Below are positions 1 to 24,190 of a DNA stretch of 64,000 bases, piece by piece. Below the pieces are notes generated by a model, which saw nothing but the letters and a program-made list of their open reading frames with translations, ran no database searches and was not told the DNA's origin. Location of the stretch: contig NC_135258.1 of the NCBI RefSeq assembly GCF_964204865.1, forward strand, positions 21,107,083 to 21,171,082, read 5' to 3'. Source of the DNA: Styela clava. Taxonomy: Eukaryota; Chordata; Ascidiacea; Stolidobranchia; Styelidae. The position numbers were made by a program, and so were the translations under genes. Numbering within the stretch: the stretch's first letter is position 1; each line of letters opens with the position of its first letter.

Positions 1-1777
1 AAAATATTAAAAAAAGACAGTACAAAGTATTCATTTTCTCATCACGATGATTTACTCTCTAACAAAGTATAATTATAGAGTTGCTACGATGACGACAACG
101 TTTGCGAACGGTATTTTCAACACTAAGGAGAAATGTTTTGCTTGCGATGAAAGAAAATATCACACAGGCATATTTGCTTTAATCAACGGTGGGACGTGGC
201 ACAGATTTTAAGATGAAACTACCCGGAGCGAATAATACTACAATTACTCAGGTTTAGTAATGTTATTTCCAACATTCCATTCATCATTCAATTTCTTGCA
301 GATATTTGTTATACATTTCTAAGAACCAAAAGTAGATAGCTATTTAATGCGATAGTTTATCAATCGCTAATGATCGATTAACTGAATGACACACACGTTT
401 CCACTGGAAATATCAAAACTGAAACTTGTTTTAGTTTTACTTTCTACTGGGCATTTCCAGACGATAACTTGTGGCGTAATATGACGCAAGGCGCGATAGT
501 AACACATTACGCGTTTCTTCGCTTTGTCCGTGTTATTTTTACACTGATCACAGACTTTATGAGTTCATTCATTTAAAATTTGTCGCATGCTGGCGGTAAA
601 ACAAATAACATGATTAAATCATCTGTTTTCTACAGCATCCTAGGCAAATTAGCCATAATATGCTTTACTATAAGTATAACCAAATCAGGCAAGCTTACTG
701 ATTGCTTGTAGACGATCGGTCTCTCAAAATTCAATTCTATGCTAATCTTTGATACAGACTAGTAAAGTATAATTCCGTGAAAAAAGAAATTTTCTATTTC
801 CATAATTTTCAAAATTAAGTGCGAACAATTGGGTGGTTAATCCCCAGGAATGCGCGCAAATACTAGGATTTCACTAAATTGCCCTACTAACCATAGGATT
901 GTTTCGGAACTTGAGCAAACCATTGATCACAGATTCAAGCACATTAGAGAAACCTATCAGACGCTGTAATTCGTATCGCTAACCATGTGCATCAGGAAAG
1001 TAGTATATCGTCATTTTGAGCCGTAACGTTGCAGTTCCGATAATATCGACATGAATTAAGAATTCGTTAAGTTTCTTATTTAAGTTTTTCGATTGAAAAT
1101 CGGCGTAATGTACTTTTTGCCTCAACGATTATCGATATCACAGGGCTGTCATATCGAAACAACGCAGAAAACAACAAATTTTCATTTACAACATTTTTTC
1201 GAAAATATTGGCAAGCAAATAAACAAAGTGTCAGCCGTTATTTTGAAAATAATTACTATTGATTACGCGGAAGTACTCAAAACTAGGTGATCTGGAAGTA
1301 CTTGAAACCGACTGGGCTATTGACTACTCTAATCCAATTGATCCGCGAAGCGAATGACACTCGAGTTCAACGAATTCAAACTCATTTCGACGAATTCTTA
1401 ATATGCACACACGTTCTCGGCTATGACTGCTGCAGAATTCTCATTTATTGAGAACGCGAAATATTGAAAGCAACTTCCGGATGTACAGTAACATATTCAA
1501 CCTAGAAGAATTTGAAATTCCATTGGTCTCTTTAGGAAATATTGGTACAGTTAGTAATCCTGATGTGTTTTAAACTGAAAACATTGTGATATATAAAAAA
1601 AAATGCAAATAAACGTTAACTTGATTACAAAGCTGAAGATGGAAATACTTAAGCAGGTGCCAAACCACATCGCTTTTTAGTATCGAAAACCAAAATACCA
1701 GAAATTCCCGTTGCCAGGAAAAAAGCTTGGTTGGTCGCGCATGGTCGTCACAATCTGTTACATTAGTAATGTAGGAA
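1..1777. other. Intergenic, no gene recognised
   Basis: AT-rich sequence with only short open frames that lack splice context or recognisable motifs on either strand. Nothing can be assigned here. Confidence 0.5.
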
Positions 1778-1785
1778 TATTCAAG

Positions 1786-1898
1786 GCTGCTCCCGAAGTA
1801 TTCGTACCAAGATGGCGCACAACCTGAACATAGTATGTGTACCAGGTTGGGGTTGTTCAGGTTGTGCATCATCTTGGTACGAATACTTCCGGAGCGCC
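1786..1898. mobile_element. Palindromic MITE, hAT-type, copy 1
   Basis: A 113-bp near-palindrome. The left arm runs from gctcccgaagtattcgtacc and the right arm is its approximate reverse complement, ending in cttccggagcgcc. It is flanked by a perfect 8-bp direct repeat, tattcaag, at 1778-1785 and 1899-1906. An 8-bp target duplication is typical of hAT elements. Sister copies lie at 8734-8843 and 11607-11715. Confidence 0.8.
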
Positions 1899-1906
1899 TA
1901 TTCAAG

Positions 1907-3324
1907 TGCATCTATTTCTATGTGGTGTAGCTAGCGTTTAGACAGTCTCTGAACTCATTGATGGGTGCTCCACACATTTGCTCAAAACAGGGCTCCGGAA
2001 TTTATTGATGGAAGTTCTTATTAAAGGTGTTATTATTCAGCTTTTTGAAATATCCACCAACAAAAGCTAGAATAATCAATACATATATATGCCTAATTGC
2101 AGCTATTGTAGGCTTCAAGAAATATTATACATTCACTAAATAGATAGAAAACTAGATAGAAGATAGAATATTGGCATGAATGGAGAATTTTTAGTATTTT
2201 ATGCATATTGTGACGTATTTTACATATTGCTGGAATCGAACATTTGATGAATTACCAATTTGTTGATTAGTCCCGATAAAAATGAAGATGAACTTAGATG
2301 AAAAAATAAGTCTCGATGGCGAATGTGATGGACTGCGAGACGATCGAGTTGTAGTAAATGTAGGAAAAGTAGTAATTTGGAACAAAATCATCAGTCTGAC
2401 TTCCAGCCAGGCCTCCTACAGGTAAGCTCCGCCAATAAGAGTGATGGGAATAAATCGCCCATTGTGGCAATTATGGAAAGATGAGAAAACCTTGTGCATC
2501 AATCTCCGTTGCCAATATGGACATGTAAATGACCTTCGTTCTAGAAAAGCATGAACAAGCGTCAAGCAAGGATTATGCATCACCATTCCATAACCTCTAC
2601 TCAAGGTTAACGCATGATATTAACTATTCTGTGCTATTATTAGGACCTCATTCTTGGTCTTTCTCAAACATTCGCGACTTCTCTCAATTATTGCCAATTG
2701 CCGCCGGCCAATCTCAATAGAGGCGATGTAAACAAACAATCGGGCCTGAAATTTTATACCAGCATGTTTTCTTCTGCCCGCCTTTGTCTCAGAAGACACG
2801 GGTATGCTCAGTGTAGGATTTGTGAGTTGTGGGATCGTGCAGCAATCTCTGTTGTCATATTGAGTCCAAACCGAATTAGTTCATGAGATGCGTGAAAACT
2901 ATTCTATGAGACATTGAATGCCCACCTCTGTGAGGAAATGACTCACGTATTACACACTGGTATAGATACTTCCTCACCCTAGCAATATGGCCTGGCTCGC
3001 CATATCAGTTTTTCAGAATGATCTTTTACAAATTTGAAATGATTTTGTAAGTAGAACAAATGAAGCGGGGTTAGTGAAAATTTTGCGAAAAGCTTGTGGA
3101 TTTCCAAGTTTTACATTGGTTTATGCTCCCTCGATGTCGTGGTCGCTATCGAGATCTGACTCTGTCGTGGTTGCTCGCACAATTAAACTCAAATTACTTT
3201 GAAGAGTATTGTTCAGTCTCCACGAAAATGTCAGATTTGAACTTTTTTCAATTATAAAACTACTGAATCAAAAACGGCCGAATTCGGTTGCTAATTGAGA
3301 AAGATTGTTAATGTACGGTAATCA
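1907..3324. other. Intergenic, no gene recognised
   Basis: AT-rich sequence. Short open frames near 2190-2890 occur on both strands but show no family motif and no convincing splice sites. Confidence 0.4.
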
Positions 3325-3415
3325 TGGTTACCGAATTTTTCGGACCATAAGGCGCACTTTGAACCTTTTTTCATCAAAAATCGACCGTGAGCCCTATAAG
3401 CGGTGGTGCACCTAG
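3325..3415. mobile_element. Fragment of a terminal-repeat element
   Basis: The stretch gttaccgaatttttcggacc followed by ataaggcgcac resembles the terminus of DNA-transposon-derived repeats found in many animals. The opposite end was not located, so this is only a fragment by appearance. Confidence 0.3.
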
Positions 3416-3839
3416 GTGCTTTATTGCTTATACGTTGGCTTCCTCATAGCTGGGTCATTTGCCTTCAAATTTCAATCGCGAGTTACATTAGTTACCAAAA
3501 GATTCGTTTATGCGAACGCTGGGCATTATATCAGAAAATCTGTCACCAAGGTGGCTGTACCTGTCGACGATAAACAAATGTCACCTCATTGCACATGTAC
3601 AGTTCCTTGAAATTGACCGTGGATATTTAATTAAAGCAAGTTACAGGATGTATTCTGACATAAAAACACATCCAAACAGCTCACATGGATTTCATGCAGA
3701 TGGAAGGTTTACGCATTACGCATATCAGCGATGCATTTTTCTCGCTACATAATTAAGTCGAACAATCTCAGATATTGTCAATTGTCGGATATATTAAATA
3801 AACGCAAATAGTCATACCTGAACGAATATTCAGTGTATC

Positions 3840-4085
3840 GGATAGAAATGGTGAGGCTCAATCAATTGTCCTGGCCTAGACATTTCAAGAGCTTTGGAGT
3901 TTGGCACGCCGGACTTCTGTACAAAATTCGATCCTGTGGTATATCTGGTTTAGATGACCGACGTTCTTGGACTTACCCTATATTTTCTGGAGACCTCAAG
4001 GCTCAATCCTTGGTCCTACATTGTTTCTAATATTTATCAATGAAGTTCCAGATAATCTCATCTGCAATTCACTCATTTGAGCTTT
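3840..4085 (+). pseudogene. Degenerate non-LTR reverse transcriptase fragment
   Basis: Translation of the plus strand shows, in shifting frames, pieces of the reverse-transcriptase core of LINE elements. One is a segment reading VWHAGLLYKIRSCGISG near 3895-3950, which corresponds to the conserved region before the catalytic YADD. Another is SILGPTLFLIFINEVPDNL-like sequence near 4000-4055, which corresponds to the block normally beginning GVPQGS. Stops and frameshifts separate the pieces, so it is dead. No tail or target duplication was found. The clade (I, jockey or CR1-like) cannot be decided by eye. Confidence 0.6.
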
Positions 4086-6619
4086 GTTAAAGGGATACGT
4101 TCCCCCACTACAGCCAATTTGACAATTAACAGGAAACGTCTCTGCAAGATGTTTTCATAATTTTGTTTATTGAACCTATACCGATGAACGGTCGGCGTGC
4201 AATAACTCGTGATTCGTGCCCAAGTAGATTTGTCCATTGTCGTAAAATTTACACATTTGTGAACGAGGTTTATTCGCTTAAAACCTTAAAGAAAAGTGAT
4301 GCCAACGAAATCAGTTTACTTTGTGAAAACCGTGTATTTCTTACAGTAAACGAATTGATGGACAAAACGCTTCTCGACTGCCAAATCAGGAATATAACGG
4401 AGGAGCCAAATATCCTGGACTTGCGATGCTTTTGTTAGTCGGCGATTGGGTGGCTATGTAGCCTACTCTGATTGCAACAAAACCTCTTCTACGAAATTGA
4501 TACATATTGGTTGTTAGCGAGAATCATAACGTGTTTCTAATTTGATGACGTTTTACGTTGTTACGCAGACGTTGCAAACGTATCGACGCAGCATTATTGC
4601 GACAGAGTCCTGTTTCTCGATTAACCCCGGGAATTCTAAATTAACGCCACGCTGCTTCAATGAGTTGGCACCGTCTGTCCTTATATACAGTGTAATCTAT
4701 TGCGCTAGGAGTTGTTTATCGTGTTTAATATTGGGTTTACTATTTGCGGATAGGATAAACGATTCGGGTTGAAATTATTAATTGGGTTTAAAATCAAGGG
4801 TTCATACTGGAGTTGTAATATAATGTAGGGATACAGGTTAGGGTTGTATTATAGTCCAAATAGAATGATAACTGTTGTTTTTTTATATTTAGTCACATAA
4901 GTTAAGTTGTATTTACTCTGGATTATAATTTGTTGAATTGAGTTGCCTGGAGATCCTAAACATTCGGTATGTAAATATTGTTTTATCTTGTATGATTCAT
5001 TCTGTAATTTAGTATTGTGAATACTATTTTATCCCATGTGATTTAATCTGTACATAATGGTGACATATGGTTATCTGCTAATTAATGTGAATTGTTATTG
5101 CTTGTAAAAATGGTAATACTGTTATATTCGATTAATTGTGCCATATAAGCTATTTAGTTTTATCTATTGTTTTGGCAGAAAACCGTTCCATTAACAACGT
5201 TCCTTTACGTTCCTCATACCCGGTATAAAGATTTACGTTACGTTCCATTAACAACGTTCCGTTTCCGGTACCCGGCAAGTTCTATTTTCCTGATTCATGT
5301 TCGAGATTTGATTTGAAGTGTCTGTTGATTGTTATTAAAGATATTCACCGATTTCAAGTTGAATTATATTGGGGCAGCACTTGAAAGGCACAGAAGAATC
5401 TGGCGGCACTTTTAACCGCTGTTTACAGACTTTAATTGCTTGAAAGCACGGACCAGTTGTAACAATTAACCGATATAGGTTTGGGGTCAGGACTGGGGTA
5501 TCGGGACGCGTTTTTGAAGTCTCCAATCTCTTAATGTGCGTGAGAAGTAACCAGGCTACATAGAATCGAGCGCAACATTAAAGTCAGTAGAATATGAACA
5601 ATGAATCAATCTCGCGATGTAAAAACTAGCAACTGTCACAAACTTGGTGATAAGACCACTTATCGAAACATGGAACAAACCCCTTGTCAATATTGACGTG
5701 GACGACAACAATGTGCATGATGCACCCCAATTGTCTACTCTACTGGGACATAAGCGAACATAATGCCCTAAAATTATTGTGGCGAATTTGATACTATCTA
5801 TATTTTTAAGATTTATGGCCCTAACCAATTACATTAAGTATACTTTAGAATTGAAGTCTTGAATTTTTAAAAGTCAACCATGCTGAAATCGACCGCTAAT
5901 TAGTATGGCCCGTTGATGACGTAGTAGAGGCATTTATAGCGTTTCGTGTTCCCATTTTGAATGGTATGCTAGTTCCACTGAGCGTTGTATTCGGCATTCG
6001 GCTGCTACAGTAAATTTAAATAGTACCATATCTTTGAATAATACCATTACATTATTAGAAATGACATCAAACTTGGCAAACCCGAAGTAAAAATATACTC
6101 GATCTCCGTGCTGACCTATTGCCGTAACATATTTTCAAGTGAAATAACGCATATACATACTATAGGCTATTTATATTTTTGCTTTTGTGATTCTGTTATC
6201 AGTCTTTTTGTTACTTTGTTAGTATATAGATTATAGACTATATTTAAATCAGCATATATATTTGCTGTGGTTATCATACTCCAATGCCTATTCGATAGTT
6301 GATGGTTACTGCAGAATTCACATTGGTGATATGTCTTTATATGTAATACCGTGAAACACGAAAAAAATATTATGAAACAAATTGTTCCAACTAGTCCGTT
6401 CTAATTTCCCCATGGAACTAACAAAAGTTGTCAAATTTGAAGCAACCATTTCAGTCAGAAAAGTTTTGTTAAAGTACATGCAAACTCCTCCTCCACAGCC
6501 CAAAACAACGACACTACACGCAGTTTCTCAAATCAAGTTTTCACATTTTTTATCATTTTCAATGACATTCGACCATGTGATTAGAAGTTTTCTATCATAT
6601 GTAATTCATTCATGTCACT
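4086..6619. other. Intergenic, minor repeats only
   Basis: No gene recognised. A short direct duplication around gttccattaacaacgttcc occurs at about 5187 and 5239. Open frames at 4163-4438, 4542-4772 and 5556-5828 show no family motif. Confidence 0.4.
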
Positions 6620-7030
6620 GAATGCTCGTTCCACAGTTGTATCACACTTGCCCTCTTTGCCCTGCGTGTTTCAAACTAGTCCCGCTTGTCTCACACTTGA
6701 CCTGCGTGTCCCAAACTCGTCAGATTGAATCAAACTTATCTTACTTGTCTCACACTAGCTCTGCTTTTCCCACATTTTGTTTTTACCACACTTGTATTTC
6801 TTGTCTCACACTTTACCGTCCTGCTCCTTTCCAATCTGCCCTGCTTGTAGACTTCTATCACATTTGTTGTGCTTGTCTGGCAATTGACCTGCTTTTCTCA
6901 CAATTATAATGATTGAATCAAACTTACCCATTTTTGACCTTGCTTTTATCGATTTGGTAAAGCTCGTCCTACACTACTGTTTGTTCCACAGGTCCTAGTT
7001 GTTTCAAACTTAACCTGGTCATATACTTGT
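6620..7030. repeat. Degenerate short-period tandem repeat
   Basis: A pyrimidine-rich stretch in which variants of cttgtctcacacttgacctg recur about every 20-25 bases, with much divergence. It probably reflects an old minisatellite. The open frame across it is a by-product of the repeat. Confidence 0.55.
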
Positions 7031-7154
7031 CATGTACGCTATTATGCTATATAAAGCTGGTGGACACCGGTGAATTTTAACTTATGCAGGCTACTCAAAA
7101 GAATAAGGTGGAGATTTCCACATTAATTACATGTTTTTCTTTTTCCTGGAATCA

Positions 7155-7215
7155 CTTTGATCATATGATTAAGCCGCCTTATCGACCTTCTCCCTCCGGG
7201 GATCAATATGGAACT
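7155..7215 (+). mobile_element. 3' end fragment of the dispersed SINE
   Basis: The sequence catatgattaagccgcctta then ctccctccggggatcaatatg matches the 3' body of the SINE copies at 31094, 35030, 45476 and 59866, which read ccatatggttaagatgtctt and end in taaatatgtaaatcc. Only this end is present. Confidence 0.5.
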
Positions 7216-8187
7216 CCCACCATAATATTTCCTTTGCATTCAACTATGGCAACGAGGCTTAAAAAATCATGACAAAAATGTGAACATTTTTTGGGTGATT
7301 GTTTGCCGCAGAAAAGTTGAAAGTAAATTGTTATTATTTCTATTGGGTTTTCCTCGATTTTAATGTTACAATGAATAAAAAAAATAATAGTAGCGTAGTT
7401 CAGTTTTAATCCTATATATATACCTTAGATATATATGCCTGCTGGAACACTTTCAAATGCCACAACCTGGCACGAAAATTGTTGGGAACACGTGATTTCC
7501 ACACCAATCCTATAGCAAAGCAATCGTTTTTGTCTGCTTGAGCAATCAAATTAAAGAATAAAGGTCAAGAGTTGAAGAAACATATGAGGACAGACTAACA
7601 ACGTTAACGGACGATGTGAATTGTCAGAATTTGACGTAACACTGTCTTCTTCGAGAGAGGTTAGAACCGTTAGACAATGTGCAATTTATCTTGTCGTTAT
7701 CGTTTTGTAACTGGCATAAGTTTATACCATCATTCTTTCAATGGCTGGGCAGTGTTTATACGTGAATCTATCGCATAGTAAGGTGGGAAACAAATATTTC
7801 CTATATCTGTACACAACTATTTTGGGTTGTTTTCTTAATACCTTTTATATATATTTTCTTTTTTTTACCTCAACTCATGTTGATACTCGTAAGTTAACAC
7901 AATATGGGATTATTTATGACGAGTACATGGTATTTATTTATCTCAAGAAACTATAGATGATCACGTAAAAGAAAATCATCATAACTGAGTGGTTTAGCTA
8001 TAAAAATGCATTATTGAAATGCCTGTCACAGTAAATGCCACAGTTTTGATAATCTATTCTGCTCGTGTTTCAGAAAAATATTTTCATCAATGGGATTACA
8101 TCGCTCAGTAAAATCAGTTGAGGTTTTTATGGTGCGTATAATGTTTGGAAAATATATTTAGCATGTTATGAAATATATTATATTTTG
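7216..8187. other. Intergenic, 3' flank of the ShKT gene
   Basis: AT-rich with no gene recognised. A 71-codon open frame at 7741-7956 on the plus strand is hydrophobic low-complexity sequence with no support. Confidence 0.4.
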
Positions 8188-9983
8188 TTAAATAAAGTAA
8201 ACTAAAATTGCGGGTATTATAAATAGTCCTGACAATGCAACCCTCTTATGAGGTTGGAACATAATAGAAATTGTTCTCGGCCTTGACATGGGTAGAATGT
8301 TTAAAATCCATGCGTAATATAGTAACAGTGCAATGGTCTTTGCTCCGATTTTCAAAAAGTTAGTTTTCGGTTCTTTTTCGCAGTAGCCACAGCTGACCAT
8401 GCAGTTCTTTTTCATCCATTCTGGATAACTTTTTCCCATAGTTGTGTCATGGCAAAAACCACGTTGGGCCCAAATTGAGCAGTCTTCTGCGAATCCAGGG
8501 TTGTCTTCACAATCGCCGACTTCAGCTGAAATTATGAAACAATTCAGCATGTTGATAATGTAGGAACAAGAGGACCCCAGGTATGATTGAAAGTTGATAC
8601 TAAAATTATTTTAGAATAGTCCGCATAGTTTACGCTTCTTCCAGAATTTTTTGGTTTGTTTATAAGTTTGTCCGACTTTAGAATGTACTTAGTTGAGCGC
8701 ATCAAAACCATGAAAGATTTTATTCGAATTTATGGCGCTCCCGAAGTATGTGCACCAAGATGGCGCACAACCTGAACCCTAACCGGGTACACATACTATG
8801 TTCAGGTTGTGCGCCATCTTAGTGCACATACTTCTGGAGGTCCGAATTTATTTATCGAACGCTGTTAACAACAAAGACGGAGAATTTTGAATGAGTCGAA
8901 TTCAAAGCGTCCAAATCATGCAAAATATCGCGAAATGGCTATACGGCATCAATCTCTAGAAGGGGACAAGTTAAAATAAAGTCAAACTCATTGACGACGC
9001 ACCTGACCAATATCTTGGTGGTACAGGAGGTGCTCTAGCTCCGGCTAATCTAGGAGATACTGAGCTTTTCACTTTTGCTTCATCTCGCAATACCTGAAAA
9101 AATTTGTACGAATACAGTATATGCAAATCCACAAACATAACAGTCGAGAGTAGTCGAACGTAATGAAGATTCGGAGCACAATTATCACATCAGTTTATTT
9201 TATCTAAAATACAGGCACTTTTATCTAAATTCCACCAATAAAGAAAATGCAACCTATTTCTTCTACATATGTTTTCAAATCGGTAGTGATATTTCTTGAT
9301 GGTATATCCTCTTCAAATTCTACAAGGTGATATACTTTTGGAAGCATCTATATTTTGGTTGAATGAATGGGCAATTTTCAGCAGAAAGGGACCTATAGGA
9401 GTACCTATATAACCAATGTATTTTCTTGAAAATTCCTCAATTCCCGCCTTTTAACTTGTAAGATGTACCATGAATAATGTTTTTAGATTATAAAAATTGC
9501 AATTGACTGGAAACCACCACTATATTTCTTTACAGGTTTTGTAGTAATTTGATTTTTATCGAATTCCAGTATTTTCAATCGTTCACTTAAGGCGTTTGCG
9601 ACCTAACAAAAATCCGTCACGGGCCACTATTTTCCCACCTGGTTTAATCACATTCGGATTATTTGATTCACAAAAATGCAAATAGTAATAACGTGAAAAG
9701 TGAATTTATGCAGCATTCAGCAGTTCTTTTAGTAGTTGATTTTCAGCAGAAAGCGAAAATTTGAAATGTCGTCGATATTACACCATGGAAATCTATGCAT
9801 TAGATCAGTAATAAATTTAAGTATTTATCTTTTAACAAATTTTTAATAATTTTCCTTACAAAATTGTTTCCTATTTCATTCAAATATTTTGAGTAATTTA
9901 CGTGGACTCACTTCTTCCAAGTCCTCAGCTCTTGTGAAAGCAGTTACAATGAATATGACAAGTAATCTTCTAGAAACCGCCAT
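8188..9983 (-). CDS. Secreted ShKT-domain protein, 3 exons, 166 aa
   Basis: Exons on the minus strand are 9983-9912, 9093-9003 and 8525-8188. All introns are GT-AG and the phases match (72, 91 and 338 nt, 167 codons with stop). Exon 1 starts with a signal peptide (MAVSRRLLVIFIVTAFTRA) whose likely cleavage precedes EDLEE. Residues about 28-54 are a basic, Pro-rich linker. A six-cysteine ShKT domain follows, with Cys at 60, 70, 79, 96, 100 and 103, the WA motif and the SCGYC ending typical of the family. ShKT domains occur in cnidarian channel blockers and as accessory modules of metazoan proteases and secreted proteins, so the domain alone does not fix a function. The C-terminal 60 residues are unusual: two hydrophobic stretches, the last at the very end, which could be a GPI-anchor signal or membrane segment. 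An 8-bp-flanked MITE sits in intron 2. Confidence 0.8.
8734..8843. mobile_element. Palindromic MITE, hAT-type, copy 2
   Basis: A 110-bp palindrome (ggcgctcccgaagtatgtgc to cttctggaggtcc) with a perfect 8-bp target duplication, gaatttat, at 8726-8733 and 8844-8851. It lies in intron 2 of the ShKT gene and has no room for coding sequence. Confidence 0.85.
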
Positions 9984-11059
9984 TTCAGAATTTTCGCCCC
10001 AAAACGTTGAATGTCCGCGGTTATCCAACACAACCGTACAACGTTTGGTTGAACTTCTGATATATCTAATGAATTTTATAAAATCGCTGTATCTATGCTG
10101 AGCAAAGATAAAACTTTTGACTACAGTTGAAGCATTTCCAGACTAATTCTGATTCTTTTCAAGGTATATATAAGGACCTTTATACTACAGTCCTTATTCT
10201 AAATTGCGGTCTTTTCAACCTAATTCAGACACAAGATACGCGATTTTATCGACTCCTTGTTTTATATCCGCTTTTGTATTAAACCTCATACGTATCTGCT
10301 CAGTCCACCTGATTATCACTCACGTGTACCTTCTCGTTTATGTCTGCGCATTTAGCCGGAGGCTATGACGTAGCATGGCCTTCACGTAATTAAACCTTTA
10401 TGAAGCGCATAATTTTCTTAAATCACATAATTAACCGGAGTTGATATGAAATTGTAATGTGAACATAAATATTAATTGTCATAAACATACCGCCGTGGTA
10501 AAATGCATTATTTTACCCCATGTACAGTAATGTTTCTTTCAGTCTGCCTCAATAGTCAGATGGGTGGTCATTGATGTGAATTATAAGGTATTGTATGAAG
10601 TAAAATAAGATTAGAGTTTGTGAGACTTTTGAAATTTTTTTTTTTTTCAAATTCGTACTGCCCGTTTGGAACAAAAAAAAATAGACTGAAAAAAATATAT
10701 CTGTGGACCGCCGTGGACGGAAAAGGAAGCTAAAACTAAGTAGTATGGGTATCTAATCTGTCACAGGAGACAAAATCGCACAAAAAAAAATCCCTCAGAA
10801 CCCAAAGGGATTCTAGAAATAAATAAACGTAAAAACCTTCTAGCGAAATATATATATATATAGTGAAGTTTGCGGCGTCGTAGCAACTCAACATAGCAGT
10901 AAAGCAGTTTTTACATATATGTGTGAAGGAATTGCCACAAAACGGTACACATTGTTAGCAATCCAAGTTTTAACCTCGAGAATCGATTGCAATCCAGCAG
11001 AATCGATTCCGCGAAGAATCGATTCTGTATTCGAATCCAGACTCGATTCCGCCATCCCT
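9984..11059. other. Intergenic, 5' flank of the ShKT gene
   Basis: A TATA-like run (tatatataagg on the plus strand, about 10165-10175) lies about 180 bases upstream of the ShKT start codon and could serve its promoter, but no other core element is clear. The rest is AT-rich with homopolymer runs near 10626-10680. No gene is seen. Confidence 0.35.
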
Positions 11060-11104
11060 ACCCACCAGTGGGTCGCGACCCATAGTTTGGGAACCGCTGG
11101 CTGA
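11060..11104. mobile_element. hAT terminus fragment
   Basis: The stretch gggtcgcgacccatagtttg followed by ggaaccgctgg is the outward end of the hAT family whose full ends read cagtggttcccaac. The matching other end was not found. Confidence 0.4.
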
Positions 11105-11371
11105 GAATGTTGAGGTTTTCGACTTTGCTTTACCGTCGGTAGATGTCCATTTTAGGTTCATTGATTAGTAAACTTCTTATTTACTTGGTTTAATGTTAAT
11201 CAAGCAAGTTTGTCCTACAGATGTAGACTTGTACATCCGTTGGATCATCTGAACTGGATTGATCATTTTTTGGGGGGGGGGGGGGCTTGATGGTGGAGAA
11301 AGCCGCAACTGAAATATGCATAACGTTTTATAGGGATGGTCATATTAATCAAGAAAAGCACACGTGCCGTT

Positions 11372-11566
11372 TTTAGGTTTCTGAATCTTGCGAGATTTGA
11401 TGGAGCGCATTCGCGATGAATCGGAGCCAAAAAAGCGAAAAGTGTACTCGGCGCCAAGATTTCGCGAAATATGACGGTGGAAGAGAAATAGCGTAATAAA
11501 CCAACGCAACCGCGTAAAAAACAACGAAATATTTTGCGGACCGACGGTTGGAAACCACTGATATAG
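11372..11566 (-). mobile_element. hAT fragment related to the 14399 element, inverted
   Basis: The reverse complement of this stretch matches the first 200 bases of the elements at 14399 and 43337, including caatcg-rich segments and the gcgaaatcttggcgcc-like block. It ends at ggttggaaaccactg. It is truncated at its inner side. Confidence 0.6.
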
Positions 11567-11606
11567 TTTACAATGAATTTTGGCTGCGATATAGCTAACA
11601 ATTTTT

Positions 11607-11715
11607 GACCTCCTGAAATATGCGCACCAAGATGTCGCATAACTTGAACCCTAACCTGGTACATAACCTGAGTTCAGGTTGTGCGCCATCTTGGTGCGCA
11701 TACTTCAAGAGGTCC
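11607..11715. mobile_element. Palindromic MITE, hAT-type, copy 3
   Basis: A 109-bp palindrome with arms gacctcctgaaatatgcgca and tgcgcatacttcaagaggtc. It is flanked by a perfect 8-bp duplication, caattttt, at 11599-11606 and 11716-11723. It lies in the intergenic space between the ShKT gene and TDO2. Confidence 0.85.
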
Positions 11716-11723
11716 CAATTTTT

Positions 11724-13179
11724 TATATTGTATTTGATCCGTTTAAATTCGTTGATATTTTGATACAAAAATATATGAAATCTCAAGCGCAGGTAGATTT
11801 GATTTTCATTCATGCCATTCCCCGTTAAGGAAGCAAGAACTTCGTTACACATCATCGACGTTCCAAGAGCACGTGATCAACGAAACAAGAAGAAAAGTGC
11901 CAGCATAAAAGCGACTTTTCAGGTTTTCCACTAGGTGTTCAAAAAAAAGTGGAACGATCCATAGGTCTACTCCGTGTACAATAATAAAAAATAAAAGTAA
12001 TAGCCTCCTGGCAAAAAAATTAATCTTTAACCACTGAAAATTTCAAAGCAATTGGTCCAGTAATCAAAGAGAAAGGCGACTTTTTCATAACGTGTCAAAG
12101 AACAAAAACAACAACATAATATTGAAACGATCCATAGGTCCACTAACGTGCCCAACCCGATTCTAATCGGTGCCATAACAGATGTATATGACCTAAAGTT
12201 AATGTAATCGATACAAAAAGTCTCTCATAAATCCAATGTTTTCACTTTATTTGAAAATCACCACATTGATATCTTTACAAAATGAAATACAATGATTGTA
12301 GATTTAGGAAGAAGTTGAGTGTATTATTGCATATGTACAAAATAATTATTATAATGAAAATAACAATTTTACTCGTAAATTGGGAAATACCAAACAAAAT
12401 TAGACACCTCCTCCATAATACCAAAAACATAAAATGGCTGAACACACACATAAAAATACAAACATGCCAGCATATTGGCATATATATGAATAAGAATTTT
12501 TATATTCGGTTTGTAACTCCTTTTTATCATCAATCAACGAATAATTTGTAGCTGAGAAAAGATCTTTAAAATCTGGGACTTTTATTGTGATATCGTAGAT
12601 ATGTATACGGCGTATCCTCAACTGTACAAAGCACTGACAACTTCAAATGTACGACCATGCACCCACCAAACAACTATGTACATTGGCACTTATATGATAG
12701 GTTCCCATATTAGCTTGCGCCATAGTGGGGTTTTCACTTAATCTACCGGCTCACACCTGTTCGCTCGATAAAAGATTTATTTCGCTCGTCAGCTATATAT
12801 TTAATTTTTGGAATATTTTGAGCTTTTGAATTTTTTTAGGTACAATTAAATTTTTAACATATTTCTTTTACGTATTTCATATCCCACGTTCACAGAATTT
12901 CACTTACGTATCCGTCGCAATAACATTTATTGATATAACTCTCAATGTGCCCCTGATCGCATGTAGTTCTTACAATCTTATGGCCGATGACTTCTTGTGC
13001 TAAGCAGGATTACACATTTAATCAATATTTTAATCTTTGGAGTTATACCAGTATACTTTTTTTGTAATAATTTTTTACAGTGTAAAGTGTAAACTATTTC
13101 GAACTTGATGAAGTCAAATTGAGCATACCTTATTGAGATAAACATAATCATAATTAAAAGGGGCAGGCAACAGTTTCTG
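11724..13179. other. Intergenic, 3' flank of TDO2
   Basis: AT-rich with no gene recognised. A motif acgatccataggtc(t/c)act occurs near 11954 and 12128, and a similar cataggtccactacgtg occurs near 45710 beside a SINE, so part of this is dispersed repeat. Confidence 0.4.

Positions 13180-24190
<11,011 letters not shown>

Noticed and set aside
4163-4438. 91-codon open frame after the LINE relic
   Set aside because: It does not continue the reverse-transcriptase homology and shows no other motif.
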